Positions 1 to 11,065 of a stretch of DNA of 64,000 nucleotides are shown here, piece by piece. The translations under genes and the position numbers were made by a program. Within the stretch, counting starts at the first letter, position 1. Every line of letters begins with the position of its first letter. Location of the stretch: the NCBI GenBank assembly GCA_905147135.1, contig LR990061.1:8656026-8720025 (forward strand). The letters are read 5' to 3'. The notes beneath the pieces are model-generated. The model worked only from the letters and a program-made list of their open reading frames with translations, was not told where the DNA came from and searched no databases. Origin of the DNA: Blastobasis lacticolella. Lineage: Eukaryota; Arthropoda; Insecta; Lepidoptera; Blastobasidae.

Positions 1-752
1 TAAATTTGGTCGGGCGCCCGGACAAGGCCAAATGTAGGCTGAATACCTAAATGCCTCAAACAAATTCAAAATTCAAATTGTCCTGTTTATATTTATGTGT
101 AATTATTTTCCCGCTAACGCTAAACAGAATATTATTTTCTAATTGTTGCAAGTTGTGTTTGTGATTATTTTTTAGCAAATAAATAGAAGAATGTGAACGT
201 AGTGAAGTGAATTTTCCGCCGTTTCATATCCTCGACGTCTAGATACAACAGAACTGACTCGCAGCTTAATTCCAGCAAAGTTGAGAAAATTATAGGTATG
301 AAACTTTATCATGAAAATATGAGTGTAGATAAAGTAGTGTATGCAACTGCATATAATTAGGTACTAAAACACTAGTGTAATAAACAGACACTCCTATTTT
401 AATACCCCCTTTTATATACCAGTTGGATAAACTACTATTTTATCATTATCCTATAAAGTAAGTGTGCAACTATGAAGCTGGCAAGATCATTCAACAACAA
501 AGAACCTCATAATAAATTGGATTTAAAAAAACCATTACTTTGTGCCATTTATAATCTGAAATAGGTGTTATAAAAAATTGGTGAAATTCAATCGAGCCGT
601 TATCAATGTCGGAACAGCCAATGTCGAATTTTGTCATTATTTTCGTTCACAAAGCGTGTCACAGATCGAACAGCATTCGTAGATGCCACTGATCACATGA
701 AAGTCAAATGCCTGACTAGTATAACTAAAAAAAAGTAGTTTTTATGTTTTAA
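1..752. other. Unassigned A+T-rich DNA
   Basis: No gene, repeat family or strong structure recognised. Confidence 0.5.
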
Positions 753-833
753 GGGCATGTTCCGGGTTTCCTACCGCGTACCTTTGTTGACGAGTAGCCC
801 GACATTTCGACCGTCGATTTAATAACCGCGATG
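753..833 (+). repeat. Partial copy of the GGGTATGTTCCGGGTT element
   Basis: Shares GTTCCGGGTTT, CTACCGCGTACCTT and TTGACGAGTAGCCCGA with the complete 118-bp element at 58443-58560; the right arm is missing. Confidence 0.6.
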
Positions 834-843
834 GTTGTATAAA

Positions 844-2029
844 TGTCGCAGCCATCTGGTTAAATCAGCCATTTAATGATAGGGCTAGCCCGTTAACTAA
901 TCGCCGGCATTCAATTGAATGGCTAAACGACAAATAGCCAAGTAGTTGAATGTAACGTTCACCAACTTGGCTGAACGTCATTTAGCCGTTTTGTTAAAGG
1001 GGATATAGATGATTAGCTAGAGTGACCATGCGTTAGCAACTTCAATGATGACGTTAGGTAGGTACTTAAGATAAAAAAGAACTAATTAATAACTATCACT
1101 TTTATTTAAAAAATAAATTCTTACTGGAACAAATTCAGTAAGTATTCAATTGATTATATTGTGAGTACCTATAACATTGATAGTATTAACCACCATAAAA
1201 ACATTAAATACAAACATTAAACTTATAACTTATTAACTACTTCTTACTATGTAGTATCAATAGTAAGAAGTAGTGTCTAGATAGGAATAATAGAACTTAT
1301 TTTATAATATTAAAAAAGTTCATGTACTTTAAAATACTTTGGAGGTACTTTGAATTTAGTTCTTACTTATTAACGCAGCTCAAACTGTTGTGGCATTTAG
1401 AACCGCAGAGCATTTTATTCTAAAACAGGCTGTGTCTCGGATTGTTTGGAACTCATGGACACCCTAGCTTTTCGAACATTATTCGTAATCTCTAAAAGTT
1501 TTTCGGTGGTCCATAGATTTTTTGGGACCCTAAAAAAATACCACCATATTATTAAGTTACTATTGTAGGCACGTCAATTTAAACGACTTCTCACAAATAA
1601 TAACAATCAACTTGCCTAGATGTTGTTGTTCGTATATTGGATTTAAATTTTTCTTGTAAACTTGTAGCCGGCGTTGTAATTTCAGGCACATCCAAGTTGT
1701 CACACTTTTATTTTTTAATACCTCACTTTAAATTCAATTAAGACGAAACAAATTCAAAAACTTTGTTTGCTGTGCCAGCTGTCTGACGCCATTTTTGTTT
1801 TGATGACTGCCAGCGCTGCAGTGGCTCAAATTTGAACTAAAATTAAATCACCTGCCTGATTTTACGTCAGCCGTCTTCAAAGGGCTGACTAACTATAAGC
1901 CAACTAGTTAAACGTTTAATGGTTGATAGTTCAGTCAACGGTCAGCCCAGGAATTCAATTGAACGGCGGCGTTTAATTAACGGCCTAGCCTTCTCATTAA
2001 ATGGCTGATTTAACTAGATGGCTGCGACA
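844..2029. mobile_element. 1.19-kb DNA element with long terminal inverted repeats
   Basis: The left end begins TGTCGCAGCCATCTGGTTAA and the right end is its complement. The inverted match continues for about 85 bp with a few differences (844-~928 versus ~1945-2029). TAAA flanks both sides (840-843, 2030-2033), a candidate 4-bp target duplication. The subterminal zones carry repeated GGCTAAACG/GGCTGA motifs able to form smaller hairpins. The 950-bp centre is A+T-rich with no open frame of note, so the element is non-autonomous. Superfamily unknown. Confidence 0.7.
1237..1273. repeat. 37-bp hairpin inside the long-TIR element
   Basis: CTACTTCTTACTAT and ATAGTAAGAAGTAG, perfect 14-bp arms around 9 nt. 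Confidence 0.7.
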
Positions 2030-2140
2030 TAAATATTGTGTTAGTTTTCATGTATTCTGTGGTAGATGCCCTGTATAAAATACCTTATTAATATTGTTTA
2101 TAAATATCTTCGTTCTTCATGTGTTATGCATTGGATGATT

Positions 2141-2370
2141 GGTGTAGCCGGGTGGTTTCCGGAAGAGTAAAATAGTACCAACCCTTTATACTCGTGGGTG
2201 TCGTACAAGGCGACCAATATTTTAGAGGTAAAGGGGCAACAGCGTTTTCCATTGTTATATTTTCAACACTGCGATTTCCAACGCGCCTGCCAAGCGTGGA
2301 GATTATGGCAATGACCTCCCCTTTCGTGGGAGAGGCCCTAAGTCCTGCAGTGGATGAGTGAATATGCCCA
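2141..2370 (+). repeat. SINE-like repeat with RTE-type tail (family A)
   Basis: A family with a head like CGTGTGGTGTCCGGCAGAGT, a middle CTCGTGGGTGTCGTACAAGG, a part TGCCAAGCGTGGAGATTATG, and an end like TGGGCTGTGATGATGA. Complete or partial copies: 2141-2370, 17553-17808 (-), 18452-18540, 20622-20668, 23660-23925 (-), 46272-46532 (-), 54512-54771 and 56713-56957. No pol III boxes are obvious. The TGATGATGA end suggests mobilisation by RTE machinery. Confidence 0.75.
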
Positions 2371-2394
2371 TGAAATGAATAGTATGAGAAGTCT

Positions 2395-2740
2395 TAGATG
2401 AGTAGGTATTTAGTTAGGCCACATAGCTCGAAGAACGTTCTCGAGTGGCGACCACGTACCTTCAGGCGCAGCGTGGGTAGGCCTCCCACAAGGTGGACCG
2501 GACTCTCGGACCCCGGATCCGGTACATTAACGCCAAGAGGACCATATAACCCTCGAATATTTTACTCTTCCGGTCACCGGTCTTCCAGTACGTGGTCGCC
2601 ACTCGAGAACGTTACTGCCCCATCGGCCATCTGTTCTTCGAGCTTTGTACCTTGCCCACTGCCATTTCAGTCTGGCAATCCTTAGAACTATGTCGGTGAC
2701 CTTGATTCGCTTGCGGATCTCCTCATTTCTGATTCGATAG
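2395..2740. pseudogene. Two opposed RTE LINE fragments
   Basis: On the plus strand 2420-2505 encodes NVLEWRPRTFRRSVGRPPTRW. On the minus strand 2735-2575 encodes the same RTE region starting from IRKRIKVTDIVLR, then NVLEWRPR. About 40 bp at 2510-2550 between them resembles the tail of the tRNA-type SINE (ACATTAACGCCAAGA). The two copies form an imperfect inverted repeat. Confidence 0.7.
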
Positions 2741-3536
2741 CAAAAATACTATAACAAAAAATAAAAACTTAAATAAATACGGTTCAATAACAAAGCAGTT
2801 GAAAATAGAATAATGGCTTACAAAACAGAGCTAACCGTAGTTCGTTCGTAGATTTGACTAATCAGGAATTTCAGACATTAATATTTTGGTTATTTTTAAA
2901 GCGTGTTTATTTTTAAGTTTAGGTAATGCAGCCAGCCTTTGGTACATACGGTTTTGTAAGTAGCGGTACGTAGTGGCATTCCTGTGTGGTGGTTGCTCGA
3001 ATCCTACCAGAAACCCGTTTTCTGGTCACATTCCTAGTCTCTTGAAATCTATTCCAAGCATGCTGGGTCGCTCATTAAAGAAACCCAAGGTCAACAGCTA
3101 CAGACCGCTGAGAATGGCACTCTTGGAATAGGAGTGTTATGGCTCTGGTTATGGTTACCAGGTTCACGCAACAATAACCTTAGTGGTATAAAAACAAAAC
3201 AATAACATGTTTTCGAATCGTGACCATAGCTCTTCAACAATGTTTATTTAGGCCCTAACATAGCAAAAGATAGGATAAATAATTAACACTTTAATTGAAA
3301 CAGGGCAAATTCGAGTGTTCGAAAAAATCAAACTTTATAATGGTCTTATTAAAAAAACGATGTCTTAGTTTGTCATTCATAAAGTAAAATACTTCGATGT
3401 TATTAATTAAAAATATTCAAATCATGCCGTCGTCGCGATGTAACTCCCAAATATTCGCTCCATGTTTGTCGCTGAGGCTTTGTCGCGGACTCAAGTTACA
3501 ATGCTTCATTGTCAACCTATCGGTGCCGCGCAGACT
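2741..3536. other. Unassigned DNA
   Basis: No recognisable frame. Sequence just before 3537 may be more of the RTE copy but is too worn to translate. Confidence 0.4.
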
Positions 3537-4275
3537 CGCTCGTTGCCTGATTTACGCCCATGTCTTTGTCTACGGGTTGCACAGAAAGGAATGGAAAGAG
3601 TAATGCTCGGTATAACTCTAATGCATCGTAAAAGAAACGTGTGGTTCAGAAAGATTATAAATATTTAGATTAATGTATGATTTGTATTGATGTCTATCAC
3701 TTATTTATGATAGAATATTTATTATAAAAAGTACATAAAGTGGATAAAGGTGGTACAGCGCCCGTGTCGCCCTAGGGCCCACAGAAAACCAGCACTGTGA
3801 GACGCCTCGCGCTTCACAGCACAAGCTGAGTGAGACCCTTTTTCACTGGCCGCCGTGACATTACTTATCTACGTAGGACAATGTATTTTTCTACTCCTTC
3901 TTTTTGTATCAATATTTTTAAATTTGTAAAGAAATCGTGTCATGGTGTCTTGTGGCAATAACTGTCTTTATTCTGTATTCTTATTCTACCACAAGAGTGG
4001 TAGACGTTGTGGAAGAAATAGAGCGCCGGAAGTGGAGATGGACAGGACACATTGCCAGAATGGACTACAGCCGTCGGACGAGAAGGACCTTGGAGTGGAG
4101 ACACGGTAACACCTGCGGCAGGGGTTGACCTCCCTTAAAATGGACCGATGATATCCGCCAACAGCCAGAATAAATTGGCTGCAGGTAGCTGGAAACAGAC
4201 AGGCGTGGAAGCTTGGAGAGGAGGCCTACGTTTGAAGACGGACACACTATGGGCTGATATGATGATGATGATGAG
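3537..4275 (+). pseudogene. RTE-clade LINE 3' end, interrupted
   Basis: 3540-3660 encodes AQKGMERVMLGITLMHRKRNVW, matching the AQR.MERAMLG..L.DR.RN motif downstream of the RTE polymerase. 3998-4130 encodes VVDVVEEIERRKWRWTGHIARM, the next conserved RTE motif (KW.WAGH.AR), followed by W..DDI-like sequence and the 3' terminus ending in GATGATGATGATG at 4261-4273, the RTE tail. Between the two lies about 335 bp of unrelated DNA (3665-3997), so the copy was split by an insertion or rearranged. Confidence 0.75.
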
Positions 4276-4616
4276 TTGGACTTTACCTATGAACTATTTC
4301 TTTGTTACTTTTAAATACAAATTTCATCGGATTAAAAGATCCATGAACATGATAACTATCGCTATTGGTCATTATGGGCTGAATCTTCTAGTACAAAATG
4401 AAGTTTATTTTAATTTACCATAACTTTTCCCCCAGCGATACGAGAGTTATCCCCATAGTAAAGGTAGTAGGAATCTATAGACTATTTACTTTCGACTGTA
4501 TAAGTAAAACGGCATGTTCCACGATTGTACTAGCAGCGATTTTGAGGAATAAAAACTTTTACGTTTTAATTTATTATTATTATTCTAGGTAAAGATATTT
4601 TATGGACCTTATATTA

Positions 4617-4922
4617 GTCATCTTCATCATTATCATCTTGCGGTGCCTTGACCATGATCCAGGATTTAGCAGATCAGGTAATTACAATGGAGCGACTGCC
4701 ATCTGACCTCCAGAGACGCGACCAGATTGGATCATGGTTACACATTCAGTCACCTGAATGTGCAGGTTCCATCACGATATTTTCCCTCACCGCAAGAGGA
4801 TCGGTTAGCATTCAACTAATGTACATAACTCAGAAAAGAGTCATTGCTACATGGCCTCAGTGGTATTCGAACCCGGTAACTCTCGCTTGCTAGTCGAATA
4901 CCGTTACCACTCGGCCACCGAC
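4617..4922 (-). mobile_element. tRNA-derived SINE, (GAT)n-tailed
   Basis: The tRNA-like head is at the right: read on the minus strand, GGTGGCCGAGTGG (A-box-like) and GGGTTCGAATACC-type B box. The body contains the common CAGATCAGGTAATTACA block. The tail at the left is ATCATCTTG/(ATC)n on the plus strand, i.e. (GAT)n on the element strand. Fourteen positions in this window carry parts of this family. Confidence 0.8.
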
Positions 4923-5585
4923 CTTATATTAATGTAGGCTATAAATACATATCGTCCCCTCAGGCAGTAGGTAGGACCGTACCGCCTATAATACTTATAT
5001 TGCTAGATAATTACGTTTTACGGCAGTGTTACGCGCATGCCTGGTCAGCTCGTGAGTAGACGGTTTTATTGTCTTCACAGACATCTGAACTTGATTACCT
5101 GACATAAAAAAATATGGATTTTTGTTGCCTACCCGATAGTTCCTTCACTAACCGGTTTTAGATGACGGATCGCGGAGCAAATATTGAGTTCTATCAGCAA
5201 CAGTAACTCTCTCTTGACACCCTTAACAGAACTCATAATATTCCTGGACAGGCTTTAGTGGAATGACGAATCCCGGAAATATCACCCGCGCCGTAGTTTG
5301 GCGACATCAGGTGACGTCACGCGACACATCACATTATTTATTTATTAAATCTTCATGCACAAAATAGTACAAAGGCGGACTTAAACTACATTAGACTGAC
5401 ATTTGACTGTGAGAGCGCCATTGGCTATCGTACGTCATCGAGTACAAGAAAAAAACCATTTGAAGCGATAGTAGGTAGACGTTTAGGAGACCGACAAAAC
5501 GTAAGTAAGCCCGTGCACAACATACCGCAAAAAATTTTTTTTTTGTTATCTAGTCTTCGACTTTACATATCCTCTTGTGTGGGTT

Positions 5586-5849
5586 ATGCGCTTATTACAC
5601 ATTCCTAAATTCAGTGACTGATTTCAGAAACAAAAAGCGTGAGAGCATATCAAAGTGGAATGTATTGCTCATAGAATAAGGTCTATCTTTGTATCACTTA
5701 TATTAAGTCACGTGCCGCTACGCTTTTCAAAAATCCGAGATACAAAAATGAACCTTATTCTATGAGTAATACATTTCCACTTTTATTTGCTCTCACGCTT
5801 TTTGTTTCTGAATCCAGTCACTGAATTTAGGAATGTGCAATAAGCGCAT
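5586..5849. mobile_element. 264-bp palindromic MITE (AAGCGTGAGAGC family), best copy
   Basis: Left arm ATGCGCTTATTACACATTCC...AAGCGTGAGAGC...GTGGAATGTATTGCTCATAG pairs along almost its full length with the right arm, the complement of which ends in GCGCAT. The centre is a short loop. The same family occurs at 12981-13192, 53367-53628, 56458-56713 and 61752-61936. No coding frame and no confirmed target duplication. Confidence 0.8.
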
Positions 5850-6735
5850 TTTATAAGTAAAAGAGCCGGTCTGTCTTATATCCACTTGGCTGTTTCGTTT
5901 TTTGGCCACATAAAAGTCTATTCACTTTTTTTTTTCACTTTTCTCCTAAACGTCTACTATCGCTGCAAAGTGGATTTTTTTTTCACCCTCACAGTCTAAT
6001 CATCATCATCATTATCTCAGCCGCAAGAGATCCGCTTAGCACACCCCACGTCTTCAATACCGACCGGCTTTGTGCCTCTTGCATCCATCCATCATTGTCA
6101 TCATCAGCCCCTGACATCCGTAAAGACAAGTACTTAAATATTTCCGTATGGCAACTTTAGTTCGTGAATAAGGACCTTCATAAAAGGAGAGAACTACTCC
6201 GTCACATCTCAATATGCAAAGTGCAAACCACTTTGTATATTGGAGGGTTCGGAATCAATTCTAATAAAACACTGTTTATCTTTCACCTTCTCTTTATATT
6301 TTCCCGACTCTAATCTGTTTTGTGGTCCTGCACCCATGGGAGGGTAAACGAAAGATACTTATTCCATCTGAAAAATGTCCTGCTAAACCCACAATTGAAA
6401 GTCGACTTTCATTCTTACCCCACAAGATTGAATTTACACTACGCGACCAAGATTTTCACCTTAAATTTTGATATTGAAGTACGGTTTACTTACGATAAAA
6501 TGTATCGAGCGATTTTGAACTCTAACCAGTAGACGAGAGAATGAATATTGAGTAGCGAGTGGTCTAGCTGTCGATTCTACGGCGATTTCGAATACGGTTT
6601 ATTCTCGTTTAAACCTAGCTAACAATAAGATGTTAATTGCTTTTTGCAAAAAACATGATGATTACGCAATAACAACTCCTTAGAGACTAGATATTGGTCA
6701 AATGCCAATCAGACATCGCACACCACACAATAAGA

Positions 6736-6770
6736 CGACGACCTGAGTGGTTCAGTAGGTTAACATGCCG
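6736..6770 (+). repeat. CCTGAGTGGTTCAG SINE head fragment
   Basis: GACCTGAGTGGTTCAGTAGG and GTTAACATGCCG match the tRNA-like head at 52.2 kb. Confidence 0.5.
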
Positions 6771-6999
6771 TATAATTATTAAGTATTTAAAAAAAGTATA
6801 TTTTTAAATCCGTCCAAGTTCTGCGCAGTTTAGTTGGAAAAGAGTCATGCTTATGTGATACATATAGCGCTGTCTCCGTAGCAAATCAGGACAGTTCTGT
6901 TTAGGTCCTAGTATTCTTCTCTGCCGTACACCACACGGCCATCTACGAATTTATGCAAGTAAAAATCAATTTACTGAATATTTGCTCCGAATGGGTAGG

Positions 7000-7116
7000 G
7001 TAGGTTAGGGGTTGGGTATTGGGTAGAATAGGACAGACTAGGGTATAGGGTAGGGTAGGTATAGAGTAGGATAGGAATATTATATGGCGCGAATCAAGTC
7101 GCGCCGGGCCAGCTAG
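7000..7116 (+). mobile_element. Helitron 3' end
   Basis: The hairpin GGCGCGAATCAAGTCGCGCC (7086-7105) is followed after seven bases by CTAG (7113-7116) and a T in the flank: the canonical Helitron 3' terminus (hairpin, then CTRR, inserted before T). Upstream lies a degenerate GGGTA-rich tract that is the complement of the CCTACC tract in the 44.7-kb copy. The TC 5' end is missing. Confidence 0.75.
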
Positions 7117-7234
7117 TAAATAATAAACTTCGCTGGTGAAATTGTAAGTAATATTGTGTTGTATTGTGTTTATTATATCCAAGGTGTGGACGGGAATATA
7201 CCGGTCCCCGTTTATTCAATTTGCCGGCCTCCGG

Positions 7235-7468
7235 GCCCTATTTGAAGAGTGTTTCCGTTATTAGATTAATCGATTGGTCGCCGAAAGTTCAAATTAAAAT
7301 GAGGTTTCGACCTTAAAGGTATAGGGATAGGGTATAGGTCAGTTGGTGACAGGGTCAGGTCGAAATCGAAAATATTTTGTCGCGTTATTTCTCCCGAGAG
7401 ATAATCTATGTAGGTTTGTTTACGATTTGTCAGTGATGCGTAAGATACCATACTAGGATTGTAAACGC
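7235..7468 (+). repeat. 234-bp direct repeat, copy 1
   Basis: Matches 28363-28594 in the same orientation with roughly 15 differences, from GCCCTATTTGAAGAGTGTTT to ACTAGGATTGTAA. No coding frame is conserved. Probably part of a dispersed element. Confidence 0.75.
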
Positions 7469-7751
7469 AGATATCGAACTGTAAACGCATTCAATGTTTC
7501 CCAACGTACCAATTTAAATAGACAGTAAAACTACAGATAGGTACTGTACGCGTGCGAATTCATGTCCATCGGGCACGACCGTGTAAATGATTCGAGTAGC
7601 GTTATCATTTAATTATTGAAGGCTCGATACATCGCCAACCTCACTCGGTTACGGTTTGAGCGAGTGAGATAGCGACGTATAATTCGTTTAACATAAACGG
7701 TAATTTTAAAACAAATGACATTATTTTATTTGTTTCACATATAAAACTTAG

Positions 7752-7838
7752 GGACTCACACGCGACGTACCTTTTCGATTTAACCCTAAACGTCGGTAAA
7801 CAAATCGAAAAGGTCCCGACGTCGCGTGAGTCTCGATT
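7752..7838. repeat. Imperfect long hairpin
   Basis: GACTCACACGCGACGTACC, TTTTCGATTT and their counterparts AAATCGAAAAGG and GACGTCGCGTGAGTC, arms of about 30 bp with one small gap. A weaker similar fold (CGCCAACCTCACTCGG / CGAGTGAGATAGCG) lies at 7628-7680. Confidence 0.6.
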
Positions 7839-8043
7839 AACATAATAACGTTACTTAAGTTGTGTTGTGTTCAAAATGAGATGCATGAATTTTTTAATTT
7901 TGTAATGTCAACTTCTTCAATCTGCTAGCTAGTGTCTGTTTTTCTACTAGGAAAGCACTTTTAGATTTTCAGAAAGCGGTTTCTAACCAGAATTCTTAAC
8001 TAAAAAACTTCGTTTTTACTTGCAGCGACTGCCATCTGACCTA

Positions 8044-8220
8044 GGCCTCGAATTCGCTAATTTACATGCCTTGATTGAATTGTAATTGGATCTTAATAGC
8101 AGCAGAACGGCAGTTTTAATGGTAGCAGAACAATAAAAACGCTTAAAACTGTCATTAAGCTGCGATTGCAATCCAATTACAACTCAATCTAGCCATTATT
8201 AAATAAGCGGACTTGAGGCC
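8044..8220. mobile_element. 177-bp TIR MITE (GGCCTCAAGTCCG family)
   Basis: Left arm GGCCTCGAATTCGCTAATTT...ATTGAATTGTAATTGGATC is the approximate complement of the right arm, which ends GCGGACTTGAGGCC. A second, less complete copy is at 24288-24495. It follows directly after a 20-bp scrap of the tRNA-type SINE (8024-8043). Confidence 0.7.
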
Positions 8221-8849
8221 GTAATAGTTTGTATAGTATGGCCGGTTGGCTTGAACCCCTGAGATGGTGTCAGGGCCCTAAATGCTGATTTGTATTGGAA
8301 GAAAACAGCAGCAACAGGACAGCAGAAATTATCAAAATGGTGGTACAGTAAGGCACTACAAGTGTCGCATTTGAACTCCATAGGAACTGAACCGAACAAA
8401 GCAAACGTTGAAAATATTATTTTAAACCTCTTTTACAGGTATTACTCTCATTATTCGGCCACGAATATTCTGTGTACGAAGTCCTAATAATTAAAACGTT
8501 ATGTGACGCAGAATGGTATTTATTTTAACAAACACAAGATGGCGGCGAGTGGCGGTTAATTTTACCACCATTGAGGGCGGCGCAGGGTTAAATATACTTC
8601 GGTAAGCGGCGGAGAGGTTGAGCTATTGGGCCAGTAGAGGCACTACAAGTGTCGCCCTGTTTTTGGGGGCTAATGAGGCTGCAAGAACTGAACCGTATTG
8701 AGTAACTGAAGATCATAGAAACCGTAAGTTTAGTTTTAACTGTACTGTTTATCTGGTTAGTTTATGTGGACTTATGTAAGTCACATAATTTTTTTTGTAT
8801 TGTAATAGAGATGGGTAACCGAACAAACAGTCACCAGATTGTAAGTGAT

Positions 8850-8945
8850 CACGGCCGCCCATGGACATTCAGAACACCAGGTGGATCACGAATCCGTTTT
8901 TGGTCTTTGAAAAACGTGTTCTACGTTTCTTGAAGGCCACAATGT
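8850..8945 (-). repeat. Worn LINE 3' fragment
   Basis: CACGGCCGCCCATGGACATT and CAGAACACCAGG resemble the CCTATGGACATCAGCAACACC block of the CR1-like tails. Confidence 0.4.
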
Positions 8946-9229
8946 CGGCGAAGTGTTACGAAAATCGATCTTAAAGATATCTCCTTTTTGCTTACTTGGA
9001 AGTTGGTATCCGACGGAGTAGAATGTAATTTCCGTTCCACGTACGGGTATCGTACCCGTGGAACAGAAGTGTGACATTTATGTATGTACTCGTATGTATG
9101 ATCGAGGCGACTCATGTCTTAGACGAGTCTAGAGTCAAATGGGTAGCATGGCGTTATATATATTTTCAACAAGGCGCTCTCTAATCTAATGTTAACAGTT
9201 CTCGATTCGTGGGATTTGAGATTGATGGA

Positions 9230-9770
9230 GGCCTGCGGTGGCAGGAGCACATCGACAGAGTCTGTGCTAAGTTAAACTCTGCTTTTTATGCCATTATCAG
9301 GCTCTCAAATACACTTTCAGAATTAACCTTCTGACAGCGTACTATGGGTATTTTAATTCGAGCCTAACTTATGGCATTGATCTCTGGGGGTTGGCTGCTG
9401 CCAGAAATCGCCCATTTATAATTCAGAAAAAGGTTGTGCGTGTTCTGTCCCGCGTCCCACCAGATACGCCGCAAAACAGCTTTTTATGAATCTTAAGATC
9501 CTGACACTGAGGAGGCATCTATCTGAATTCTCGGCGGATAATGCGCAAGTGATGAGATATTCGGCGAGGAGAAGTCTTAACCTTAACCCGTTGCCAGCGC
9601 ATGAGCTACAAAAAACTAGCCAATCTCTGCGCGTGATGGCTCCGAGAATTTACAATAAATTGCCTACGGATATACACCTAGCAAAAACGGAGTACTGTTT
9701 TATAAAACAATTAAAAGCGATGCTTATTCAAAAAGCATATTATTCTGTTAGTGAGTTCCTTGACGAGTGA
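9230..9770 (+). pseudogene. Jockey-clade LINE ORF2 C-terminal remnant
   Basis: Translating across frames gives W..H.DRVC.KLNSAFYAI, L.YGIDLWG, a Q.K..RVLS piece, and an intact 94-codon end frame (9486-9770) with LKILTLRRHLSEF, MAPRIYNKLP and FIKQLKAMLIQKAYYSVSEFL. This matches the region following the RT palm in Jockey/CR1 ORF2 proteins. At least one frame change near 9330 and another near 9480 break the gene, and the polymerase domain is absent. The 3' end probably lies in the A+T-rich stretch after 9770. Confidence 0.75.
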
Positions 9771-10139
9771 ACTAAAATATATCGATTTATCTTAATTTTA
9801 TAAATTTTTATTTGACATTTTATTAATTTTGTAATGTGACATGTTAAGATGACTATTGATACTCAATTAATATCTAAAGGTGACAATTTCAATTCTATTA
9901 TTAATTCAATTGGCTGTGATACTATTTAATTATTGATGTAAATACTCAATAAATATGCATAGTTAGTCAGGACATCATGTATACTGTATAAAGAAATATG
10001 AAAAATAATCCAACCCGCCTGCATTGTGTGGAAATTATAACTAACAACTGAAAGGATGACATCTCTCGTGTAACTCATCAAATAGCTGAGCTATTATAGA
10101 TTAAAAGAAAAACTTAGGTACACCTAAGCTTACTTCTTT

Positions 10140-10436
10140 TATGTAACACCGAGGCGGCCAACAAGCTTACGGCCCGCCTGATGATAAGCAGACTGTTGCC
10201 GTAACCTATGGTTACAATACCAGGTTTGCGTTTTCACTAACGTTTTGCCGACCCCTTAAAAACCGTTTCACCCATTTCTCCATCCATGTTGTGCCTACTC
10301 TCCAGGGCAAAACCTCTCCAGAAAGCTCATTCCACAACCTTAGTGAGCGTGGAAGAAGTGGCTTTTCTATCTTGCTACAACAGGTGAAAAATGTAGTTCC
10401 CACACGGTATCCGCCTACACCGCGCCGGGTTGACAC
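10140..10436 (-). pseudogene. CR1-like LINE 3' end
   Basis: The minus strand encodes GGYRVGTTFFTCCSKIEKPLLPRSLRLWNELSGEV in pieces, then MEKWVKRFLRGRQNVSEN: the SLRLWN.LP and F+..V..+.. motifs of CR1/Jockey C-termini. The 3' UTR continues left to about 10140 (GTTGGCCGCCTCGG on the element strand). Confidence 0.7.
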
Positions 10437-10740
10437 TGCCTTTGACCAGTCGAATGAGCAACCAGGTCGTTGGTCGATACTTGTGATAGTTTAGCGAATA
10501 ATTTTAAAGGGTGGCCACCCTACGCGCTCGGGTGCCCAATGACCATGGCGCGGTTGGATGAAACGAAAATTTAGTGCTCATTAAATGAGATGAACATTTG
10601 TGGTTATTATTGGTCATGTAACAGGCTAATGAACCCATCATACGCTTATGTCTTTAGGAGGAGTCGAGTCGAGTCGAGCGCGCTCCACACAAACGTAATT
10701 TGATCATATTTTCAGTATTACGCTATCAAAGACAATGTGA

Positions 10741-11065
10741 GCATCGGTGGCCGAGAGGTAAAGGTATCTTACTGGTAAGCAAGAGGTGCCGTATTCGAAG
10801 TTCGAGTTATGTACATTAATTAAATGCTAACCGATACTTTCGCGGTGAGGTAAAATATACTGATGAAACCTACACATTCAGGCGACTGAATGGTTACCAT
10901 GATCCAATCTGGTCTGGTTCCGCTGGTAGCAGGATCACGGAGGTCAGATGGTAGCCGCACCACTGTAATTATCTGATTTGCCGAATCCTGGATCATGGTC
11001 AATGCGGACCCCGGGCCCTCGTGTGCGAGAGCACAACCGGGATATTACACCAAAATGATGATTAT
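10741..11065 (+). mobile_element. tRNA-derived SINE, full-length plus copy
   Basis: The head CGGTGGCCGAGAGGTAAAGG...GTATTCGAAGTTCGAG resembles a Ser/Leu-type tRNA with pol III A and B boxes. The body has TGAGGTAAAATATACTGATG, and the end is GAGCACAACCGGGATATTAC then ATGATGATT. One of the two most complete copies here. Confidence 0.8.

Larger units (their letters stand above)
4276..7000. other. Mostly unassigned DNA outside the listed repeats
   Basis: 4276-4616, 4923-5585 and 5850-6735 hold no convincing gene. A short ACAAAGGCGGACTTAAACTAC piece at 5370-5393 looks like a LINE 3' UTR scrap. 6740-7000 is A+T-rich. Confidence 0.4.
7839..9229. other. Unassigned DNA around a MITE
   Basis: Apart from the MITE at 8044-8220 and a LINE scrap at 8850-8945, nothing recognised. 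9032-9066 has a short hairpin (GTTCCACG...CGTGGAAC). Confidence 0.4.

Noticed and set aside
6994..7075. GGGTAGGGTAGGTTAGGGG tract resembling telomeric repeats
   Set aside because: Irregular, not TTAGG units, and the complement of the CCTACC tract inside the 44.7-kb Helitron; it is internal Helitron sequence.
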